A stretch of 64,000 nt of DNA, from contig JALJCS010000022.1 in NCBI GenBank assembly GCA_023055355.1, forward strand, positions 8,603,001 to 8,667,000, given 5' to 3'. The notes under the pieces were generated by a model. It did no database searches. It was not told the DNA's origin and saw nothing but the letters and a program-made list of their open reading frames with translations. The DNA is from Agelaius tricolor. Taxonomy: Eukaryota; Chordata; Aves; Passeriformes; Icteridae. Shown one piece after another: positions 48,072-64,000 of the stretch (its first letter is position 1; the number at the start of each line of letters is the position of its first letter). A program made the position numbers and the translations under genes.

Positions 48072-51000
48072 TCTGACTTCAGCATCTGCCACTAGAACAC
48101 TTAAATAGAAAGAAAAATCTTCAGTAGCATGTTTTTCCTTCTCTTTCTGAAACTCTTTAAGTGGCTCATGTCATAGGGAAATGAAAACAAAGTACTTTTT
48201 CTAACCTTCAAGTAATCAAAGTTGTTATATTTAACTGTTATGGATGAATTGTTTTACAAAGAGACATCTTAAAAGTTCTTGCTCATTTCAGCAGAAGCCT
48301 TGAGGGTATGAGAGCCTGTGATTTGTTCTGTAATGACATATTTACAGCCCCTTTCCTAAAGGTTTGTCAAACAGCCTCTTGACAGCCAAGAAAGTTGGAA
48401 ATCACAGAATTAAAATGGGCATAGTGCTTTATGTGACAGTAATGAACAATCCAAACAATGTGTGTGCACATTCAAATATTTATATCTTTAATTAGACTGT
48501 GGCCACTTCAGCCTAAACATCACCAATAGATTTGCAGAGTATCCAAAGAACTGTGAATTTGTTCTTCATATGTAGACATAAAATTATGCAAAACAAATTA
48601 ATTAAAACAAAAAATCTTCATTATTGCAGCTTCAGAAATTAACATTTCTTATCTTGCTTTCTGCAAATGCACACATCACCTGCTATAAAGCAGATTTAAA
48701 TCACTCACTCCTGATTTACAGGCAATAAATACAAGCATGACAGTATTATGTTCAACAAGATAAAAAAGTAATGGCATGTATTTCCTGATTCTCATTAAAG
48801 AAAATTAAAGAATATCCAGTTCAGTAAGCAGTATGAACAGTAGGAACTAACCCAGCTTGTCCAAAAGCTGAACATCAAGCCTCAAAAAATGAATGGCACT
48901 TACTGTAGGATTTGTGTTTTTAGAGTGATTTCCATAAGAGCAAACAAGACTCCTCTCTGGATAGAAGCAAAAGATCTCAATGTAAATTTAAAGACAAAGT
49001 TGTAAACTAATATGTGAAGATGTAAAACTTCTTTGCACATGAATTCATCTTCAGTTTTGCAGTGAAACAAACTCAGACATTCATTCAATCATGTATTACT
49101 TCTTGGGAGGCTCACTCAAGAAGAGAAACAGCTCTGCCAGACGTGCTGAAATTACCTCTGTTGTTATTTTACAATCTTACAAAACACTAACAAATACTAA
49201 GGCTTTGACTCTTGCTGTATTAGAATAATTAGTCAGAGTCTACAACGCAGAAATTGCACAGACTCCTTGTACCCACTCCCAGAACTGCACCTGCAGCATT
49301 TACAAACACAGAGGAGGGAGAGGCAAAATAAAGCTGAACCTCAGCTGAATGAGAGTGGTAATGGCACCATGATACCATCTGACCACCTCCATAGCACTCA
49401 CAAATTAATACCACATTCTACAGACTACATAACTAACATGCAAACAAGTTAATTAACCTGGAAAGAGTCTGGAAAATAAGAACTGGCAGAATCAAAGAAG
49501 AGAAGTGTGGGATGCCGTGATGCAAAATATTAAATGCAAAAAGATACAAAATACTTTGAAATATTCTTGAACACAATACTCAAAATGGCCTCAAGGATTC
49601 TTGAGAAACAGTGAATGAACAGTATTGGAGTAAGTGAGGTGTGAACCTGCAACACTTCAGGTACTCTGCAGTACCCAAGTTACCCCAATGCTGCACAGCA
49701 GCACTGGAGAACCATGGTCCTTGATGAACATTGAAGCCACTCCTAATTAAAGTGAGGCACTTGGGGCAAGATCCAGGAGCCCAGTAATTCCAGGAGTAGC
49801 AGATGATATCTCAACAAGTTGAAATTCACTTGTTCATACCTCAAGACTGACTTGCAGAAACTAGGGTTTAGCTGTTCTAAAAAGCTTTGTCTATCCTTCA
49901 ACATTCCCTTGAAAATAGATTTATTTTACTTGCTGAAGATGGAACTTTTCTGGCAGAACAGTGAAACGTTCTGGGCTTTTTTCCTCTCTCTGTAGTAATC
50001 GAACAGAATTTCTAAGTGAGCTATTTCAACAAATCAAAGCTAAGTGTGACTTAGGCAGATGTGTTCAAAGTTGTCACTACTCAACAATGCAACTTAAAAA
50101 AAATTAGAAACCATATTCCCCCTAAAAGCAGCCCCAGCAGCTTCCACACCAAGGCATTGGGCAGCTGTGCTCTCCAGTCTCCAACAGCAGCAGAAGCCAT
50201 TGCTTAACATAAACAGATGCTGGAGATCTTTGTCCTGCTGTACAAACTGGGCTTTTCAGGACTTAATTCCACTGTGTATGCAATGTCTGTGTTATTGTGC
50301 AGAATGACAACCTCAATACTCCCAGGGAATTGAGCCCCTACAAAAGTGCAGAGCATTTCTGCCTTCATGGGAAGGCCTGCAGGTCCCATGGAGTCCAATC
50401 TGTAGCAGGATAAATTATCTTTCCCTCAGCCAAACAATTCAGGGTCCATCTGACCACACAAACATTTCCACTTCACTGTGATAAAACCCCATTCACCCTG
50501 AAGATGGTTCCTTTATCCCACTCCATGCAAACCTCTGGATTGAACCCCAATGCCAACAGCAATTAAACAGGGAGGGAACTGCCACAGCTGCCAGCCAAAA
50601 TGCAGCTGGAAAGGTTTTGTTGTTGCCATTTTGGGTTGTGGTTTTCTCTAGGTTGGTCAGGTTTTTGTGTTTGTTTTTTATTGTTGTTATTTGGCATTTC
50701 TGGTTTGTTTTTTGTTTGTTTGCTTTTACCTGCTGCCTATTTTGCTATTAAATTGTCTGATGCAACTTGATCATATATTACCTTTTCACTTCTTCAGTTC
50801 CTCCATGTTAACTACTGATCTAGAACTTCAAAAGCCTTTTGAATGAAAACTGACCTCCTCTTTGGATTAACCCTCACATTTGCAGTTATATCAAACCCCT
50901 CATGATCCAGGGGTTTTATCTTCCTTTAAACAGAACTAAAAATAAATTTTTACCAACTTAAATTCAGTGTAAGTTTGTAATGAATTAAAATGTAGATCAG

Positions 51001-54000
51001 AAAAAAAAACCACAGAAAAATTTTATTACTATGCACTTGCCACTAGGCATTTAATAAAGCCACAGCTTACTTTAAAAATACTCATTACACAGACCAAAAG
51101 CTTTATTAAGCACATAGTAAAAATGCTACAAAATAAAAATTTCAAATCTTAATCACATGGAAAATATTCAGTACTGTAAAAAAAAACCATGAAAAACAAA
51201 GCTATAAATGTAGAGATATATGCTTTTGGACTTGTATAATTGGAAAATAGGCTGGTATTTTCACATTTATAATTTTATGAGGTCTTATTGAAACTGGAAT
51301 TTTATTCCTATTTCTTTGCCAAGGAGCTAGATTAACCATGGTGGGCATTACCTGAGACTGTACTTTCCTGAGACTGACTCAACTTAATTTGAGGTGCCAC
51401 AACCCAATCAACATGAAACAAGGAAAATAAGAAATGCAGCTGCAAGTTTTTAAAATGGCCTAGAGTTCTTTCATGAAAGGTTTAGTTCAGAGACAAAATT
51501 TGCACGTAGATTGTTCTTTAAAGAATTTGAATGTGTTCTACAATACTTGGCAACAACCCAGACTGCTTCCAGTATTGTTACAACACAATTACTTAGTCCT
51601 TAGCTGTCAAATTACAGCTGTGACTTCAATATTAGTGATGGGCCCCTTGAACTGCTGAGCATGTAAATATTGATTATTCCATCAGATCTACAGAGCACAG
51701 AGGGTATAAAACATTAACAGCTACAAAAGCTCTCTTAGTTATTCCTGCAGAGTGTAAAGGTGTCTGCTGAGGTCTAAGAAAAGGTGACATTCATGTGACA
51801 AGAGTTTTGAAGGAGTTTCCTGCAACAGCAGTATCCCAGCACACTCCCCATGGCTGGAAAAGAAGTGGAACAATACTGCAGCTGGTTTTCACTATCCTTT
51901 ATCTGTGTCTATCAATATTTGGAAGAAAAGAAGAAAGGAGAACACTGAAGGTTAGAATTGGAAACTTGAAGTGATTAAACTATTTGCCAACATAAAATAA
52001 GTTAGAAATTAAATACTGAAATTCACAATCCTGTACATGCATAAAATTTTTTAATAATTATTTTTAATGAAGAACTTCAGAATAATTGCATCCCTTCCCT
52101 ACATCTCAAAAAAAGGACTTTTTACACTACAGAACCCTCTTGCCCCCAAATCAATTACTGTCAGAGGCTGGAACCTCAACACTTTCACAGCTGAGGAAAA
52201 GAGTACATTAGCTTTTAGTTTCAGAGGAATTCTAACAGAAATTACCCTGGTTTAGTCTGGCACAAACCCACTGGTATTAACTGGTATATTCTCTTAGTCT
52301 TCCACTATGTTTCTTCATTTTTAGGGTATTGAGGAAGAAACCTGATTTCATTTTAACCTATCCTGACACATATGTTAATTCTAAGGACAGAGTCACTCCA
52401 TAGGCCAGTCATTCTGCCTTTTTTAATATTTCTTTTTTAAAGAAATCTCCCTTTTTTCTGTCCCATTCTTAAACTTAAAAGCAAGAAATACAGCTTAGGA
52501 ACATGGCAGAGTAGAGTTGTGCAGATTTTCTTCTCATACTAACTTTTCAGAGTTTAAGGAGAAAGCAAAGCAGTGTCTAGAGGCTAACATCCAATATATT
52601 GCAGAAGGAAAGGGCCTCAGTAATCAAAAAAAGACATTTTTAAAACACATTGCTTCTGTCATCACAGTAGTCACCCTGAATCCCAAACCAAAAATAATGA
52701 TTTCAAACTCCTGAGGGCAGGTTCTATATGAAAGCTTTAGTTCAGATTAGAAATGTGATTTTGAAGCAAATTCACTGATCATCCCCACACTGCTGCTCCT
52801 CAGTTGGTATGACAGAGCTGTCTTGGAGCATATTACTTTAATTCCTTTTGGGCAAGATTAAACCAGATGTGCTCAAACTGCTACTCCCTGTCCCTGTCTG
52901 ACATGAACAAGGAGGAAATAAAATTCTCCAAAAGCAGGGAGAAGTGATCACTGGGTCCTCAAGACCAACAGGGAGGCAGCATTTCCTATCTGCTCCCTTT
53001 ACACCCCCCCACTTATTGATGCAGTCATAGCCTAAACCATGCAATGAAACCCCAGCTCTTCCTACAGGGCCCAACCCTTTCAGATAAAAGCTCGTGGTTC
53101 TGCTGCAGCAAACCTGTAATGATGCTCCAGGCACTGCTGCCAAAAGCAGCTCGGGACAGACATTCAAGAACAAGATCATTTTCCTTCTGAAACAGTCATT
53201 AAATGTGACAAGGAAATGAGAAGCACAAAGAACAACTTCTTCAATGTCAGCAGCATACAGAAAGGCTGGGGGCAATGCTCTCTGCAAGGAGCTGAGACAC
53301 CATGAGAGTGTTTATTCCCCTTGTCAGGTGTTTTCTCTGCAGTTTGTGCATCAAGGCAGTAACAGGTTGCTTCTCATGTGCAGATTGTTTGAGACAGGTG
53401 ACAAAATTGAGGAGGAGGGAAGAAATGCCACCTCAAACAAGGGTGAACGTCAATTCAATCCATCTTTTCCTTGTCTATCTGTGCCAAAGGGTGAGGCAAG
53501 GGGAGTGAATAAAAGCACACATCAAAACAAGCCCTGTGGTCTCTGTTGTAGCTGTAGAGTCAGGCCATGAACTTGGCATCCATCACAATCCTTCTCTCAG
53601 CCTTTTGCACTGCTCCTCTCAAACAGAGCTCTGTATTCACAAACAAAAGCTGGACATGGCACTTGTTAATGAAAGGCATTCTGTCAAAGCAGCACACAGC
53701 TGAAGAGATGAGGAGGATCCCTTGCTTCACTGACATCAACAGGCTTTGGGAGGTCAGCACAGCAAAACACAGCTGCTAAATACGTAGGGCTGGGTGCCCA
53801 CAGAGCAACAAACACCCCTGCTGAGGCACTGCACAGCAACAGGAGAATCCCTGCTCAGGCAACATCCTCCCTGCTGCATTCATCAGCTTCTAACAGATAC
53901 AAACAGATCCATTCTCTAGAATTTTGCATTGCATTTCTACCTGCTGAATCAAAAAGCTGGACAATTTCACTGTTAAATAACTGTTAATGTTCGAGTTAAC

Positions 54001-57000
54001 TTTTCTGGTACTTTTTCGAAAGTAGCAATGCATTGGAAATATCTTTTCTGCTTTTATAAAGAAAAAAGCTTTTCCAACATAAACAGCCCTTCTACTGAAC
54101 TTTAATACACCTCCAAAAAAAAAAAAAAAAAAAAGAAAATGGAACAACAAGATCTCTTCCCCTCATCTGACTCCAAGTGACCTAACTAGAAAGAAACAAA
54201 GCTGTCATATGTAAAGATCTTCAGAGAAAAGACTTCCTCTGTAACTAACGAGAAACTGAAAACACAATGAAGTGGGCTGTGAGTGGTCTCCCTCCTCCTG
54301 ACTTTTTTCAAAGAACTTTTTCTTGGAGACCATGAGAAAAACTTCTACTTTGGCAAACATACGTGATGTATTTTTACACTGGGTTTTAGCTCTGAACTCA
54401 CACAGGCACTGACATAAAGACTTACATTCTGCAACTGCCCACACACCTTCAGAATCCACACACAGTAACCACTCTGTGTGCTCAGGCTTCAGAGGCTAAT
54501 TCTGTAATTACCCCAGGCAACAAGAACAAAACCAGAAGGGCAGCACAAAGCTATTTTACCTCTGATAAAATTCACCTGACTACTCAGTTGAATATCTACT
54601 GTACAAAAGTGCAGGCAGATGGTTTTTTAGGGAAGAACCAACTTATACTGAATGATCTGTACCAGCACATTGCTCTTTCAAGAGTAAGAAACACTTCTTG
54701 AACTCAAAACAGGAATGTGTAAGGCAAGAAACAGCTCTACACACACAGATGTCAATGGCTGAAGTACTACAGCAAAGAATTAGGAGAAGGAAGGAGAGGA
54801 AGGACTGTCCTCTGAAACAGCTTTCACCTCTATGACCAGCCTACCTTTCTGTTGCCTTTTTTTTAGTATGGGAACATCATCGACCTCCCAGAGCAGGATT
54901 ACAGTCTGGCATTCGCCTTCCTTTCTTCAGTTTTCAGGAAGAGAACAGGAATACTTGCAAACTCTTGTAATTTAAACCCAAGTGATCTCTCCACCAAGGA
55001 GACACAACACTATGTTCTTAATGGCTTTTCCTCTTTTGTTAGATTCAAAAGCAAGCTTGGTTTGGGCACTAAATTGCCAATATCCAAAAGGAGAAGAATG
55101 GCAGTTGCTCGCAAATACTCTGCCATTGAATTTTACCTACTGCAAGTACCAGAAGTAGAGAGTTTCAGGAGCTGCTATTCACTTTCACACAGTAATTGCC
55201 AGTTTTCTAGACAAGAATAAACAGGCAGGATGTTTCCAGGGCACAGACATTACACTGCAGGACTATCAGAAGAGACAGTGGCTGCATAAGGAGAAAATAA
55301 ATCTATTTCTGAGTTTTTCTGCTTACAAGTCACCTCATGCAGGACTGTAGCAGGAATAAAAACTACTTTCTCCACCACCCCTTTCCCTAGTGACATGGGC
55401 ATATTATCTGCACCTTCTCCCCCTCCCACACTCATTTCTGAAGCTGCCTGTAAATAAGATGCTGTATCTTTGCTTTTTACATTCAGTTAAGCAGTTCTGC
55501 ACACAGCAACTTCTCCCAAGCCATTGAATGCAGCAGTCTTATCAGCAAGAGCCAGCTTTGGCTTTGTAAAGAAAATAATCAGGTTATATTCACTTAGCTC
55601 AAATGCACCCACTTTAATTTGAAGAGCACCGACTTGATAAATGTGTGAGTGTAAAAGTGTCTCACAAACAGCTGTGTTCATGGATCTGTGTATTGTGGGT
55701 TTTTATTATGTATTTACTTTATCTAATGAGAAGTCCTCCAGATAGTCAAGTGCTTTAAAAAAAAATCATCTATCAAACCCCAAATGGAACCAAAGTGGTA
55801 CAGGAAAAATTTCCCAAAGTAATGTTCACTTAGGCAGTATTTCCTCTGTAAGTAATGAATTGACACCTTGATCACTCCAATTTTTGCAACCAAGTGCTCA
55901 GAGAAGTGCTCCTAGCACAGAGACAGGTGTTGATCTTGCACCTTCCTGCGTCCCAGCAGGCAGAGCAGGAATGAGGGGACTCAGCCTGGGGGAATCTGGG
56001 TGAGATCCAAGGCCAAGGAAGAGACTGGGCCTGCACTGCTCTTCTGGCTTCTCCCCCCTCTCTTTCTGAAGTAGAGCAGGATTTTTTTTCAAAAATCAAA
56101 TGAACCTGAAATGTACTTACAGTCCTTCCTGAACACAGCTTCAAATAGAAATGCCAGGCTCTGAGAGAATGACAAGGTACCATAAACAAAACCCACTTTG
56201 TACAAACATAGCAACAAATTTCAGGAGAGAGAGCAGATGTTACTCTGACCCTCCAAGTCTAGATCACAAATGGATTAAACCAATTTTGTAATTTGATTTT
56301 ATTTTCAAACAGAGGGAAGGCAAGCTTCCTCTCACTGAAGTGGCAGTTGCAGCATCTCTTTAAAAAAACAGCCCCAGATTCCATTTCTCCATACCAATCA
56401 CAACTTCCTTTACTTTAATTTCCAAAGTATCCCCCTTCACATCTGTACTTTTTCCCCTCACAACAGAGAAACATTTTTTGCTGAACCAAATCTGTATCAA
56501 ATATCAGCAAAGAGCACCACATACTGACATTGAGAAGCAAAGTAAGTAACAAACACTGACTTGCATTCTATTTTCTTAGAGCCCTTACATTTCCAAAAAG
56601 CAAGGTACTACTCATCTATTTTGGTTTGAATTCCAGGAAGCTAGAAAAAACAGCTGAGGAAGGCAGAAAAAAATACAATACTAGAAGTTTTTCAGCACAT
56701 CTGTAGTACTACATCATGTGCAACGTATCTTCAATTATTTCCCAAGAACCTGTTAGCAAATTTAAAATTTTATTTAGGCATACTTTAACTCAATTTATAG
56801 ATTCTCTTATCCAAGATTTAATTAAATCAGATCACAGCTAGGAGTTCATGCCTGTCAGTATTTATCATCTTACTTAGGAGGGAGATAAAACCCAAGTAAC
56901 TTAGCTTTAATAAACTGATGGTCAGACTGAAATGAACCCAAGGAAATGAACCTCTTGCCCATTAAACAAGAGACTTCATACACAGCAACACAAACAGCTT

Positions 57001-58212
57001 ACCTTTCTATTTCTTTTTTTTTTTTCATTTTACTTCTGCATTTAACAGAGCTGGGGAAAAGTATTTCTGATTCCACACACACACACAACATCACAGGCCT
57101 TTTCCTTTCAACAGTTCATCTGCAATTTCTGTTTGATTCTGCTATTATCACTGCAGAAAGTTAATTACCTAGCAACAACACATCTGACATCACCTTTGTC
57201 AGAGGTTTATCCACTGTTACACCTTTGCCTTGCCACTGGAAAAAAAAAAATTTGCCTGAAAAATGCAAACATTTTAAGGCAATTATCAACCAAATTTCCA
57301 TGATCTTATTGCAGCAATCATCTTACCACGTTTCATACCAGTAATTCTCTTTAGCACAAAATAAAACATCAGGCCCATGGCTGGGCATTTCTCATTGTTC
57401 TGCTGTTTTTAAGGAGGAGTGATCTGCTCCTAGTGTCACTTTTCCAGATGGCAAGAACAAGACTTGATCAGAGCTGATGATCTCCCATCCCTGTAGGGTG
57501 CCAGGCTCCCTGACCTTGTAGCCAGCCTGGTCACCCACCCCTCACCCAGGAATTCACCTCTCAGTGAGCCTGAAACAGCCAAGCTCCTTTCCCCCAGCCC
57601 TTGCCTGGACAGAGCAGGGCATTGCTACCCAAGCAAAGACAACAGGAGCAGTGAATTCCACTGCCACTGCTCCAGTGCTTGGCTGGCTGCCCTTCTGGGG
57701 GGCCAAGCATGCCAGCAGCAGCTCCCTGTGCTCACACAAACCCTCCCAGGGGTGGCAGGTTTCACACAAACTCTGTGGCTCACCACAGGACTCACACTTC
57801 CCCTTCAGTGCTCCTGTGGCTGTCACTTGCAGCACATTACACTTGCATTAACCCATTAACCCGAGAGACAAACTGCTGGCAACATCCTGCAGCTCACCAC
57901 CCACAGCAGTACTCCAGCACATCATGGCAATAACCACAGAGTTTGCACAGCTCTCTGACCACTCCACCTTCTTAATGACACCTGTCAATATTTTGATAAT
58001 GAAGCTGAAAAGTAGCAGCATAAACAACAGAACAATAAAACACTCATTCTGCCATAATCACAAGGGAAAATAAATATTGGATCTCCAGATCTCAAGCAAA
58101 ACTTTACTTCATACAAAGTCAGATTTCTGAAATAAATAAGCTGAGGTGTGTCACATTTCCTCATGCCTCAAAGTATTGAAGTTCACTAATATTTGGCATT
58201 TTATCCCTTTTT

Positions 58213-58277
58213 GCTGTGGATCTCCACAGTATCTGAGAGCATTGGTATCTTCTGCTGTGGATCTCCACAGTATCTGA
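58213..58277 (+). repeat. 41-bp spaced duplication beside a splice donor
   Basis: The 24-bp sequence starting 'gctgtggatctccacagtat' occurs at 58213 and again at 58254. Each copy contains the inverted pair TGTGGA/TCCACA. It lies about 50 bp inside the intron from the donor of the 58330-58432 exon. Confidence 0.9.
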
Positions 58278-58315
58278 AGCCTGGCTCTCCAGGCTCCCAC
58301 TGTAAGAAAAATTCA

Positions 58316-64000
<5,685 letters not shown>

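Noticed and set aside
57480..57930. GC-richer patch with ORFs of about 95 codons on both strands
   Set aside because: No CpG-island character and no exon signals in CACUL1 phase. Reading-frame continuity between the flanking exons does not need an extra exon.

Overview
The window looks like vertebrate nuclear DNA from a bird, most likely a songbird (passerine). The signs are CR1 LINE 3' ends with the usual avian tail (e.g. 35066-35300, 41071-41190), solo endogenous-retrovirus LTRs with 6-bp target duplications, few CpGs, long introns and no bacterial gene organisation. Almost all ORFs in the window are short chance ORFs.

The only protein-coding gene I can support is on the minus strand in the right half. 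Six exons with canonical splice sites and matching phases join into one reading frame of about 170 codons ending in a stop. I recognise it as the C-terminal part of CACUL1 (CDK2-associated cullin domain protein 1). The exons are 62858-62953, 58330-58432, 47182-47271, 44669-44807, 42516-42559 and 42032-42072. The 5' exons lie beyond the right edge. A long 3' UTR probably runs down to about 38.56 kb and contains a CR1 fragment in the same orientation as the transcript.

The left 38 kb is non-coding and probably lies downstream of CACUL1. Recognisable items there are: a solo LTR nested inside a CR1 copy (2905-3742); a CR1 copy interrupted by a TTA microsatellite (13816-13984); a nearly pure A+T block of about 500 bp (14250-14752); a cluster of three related solo LTRs within 6 kb (22053-28081), one of them inserted at the junction of a 49-bp tandem duplication; several CR1 relics; and several micro- and minisatellites.

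The most unusual structure is a long inverted repeat (arms of about 140 bp, spacer about 126 bp) at 43157-43566 in a CACUL1 intron. A nascent CACUL1 transcript would fold there into a long imperfect double-stranded RNA hairpin. I found no complete novel gene system. Claims that depend on database comparison are marked as such.
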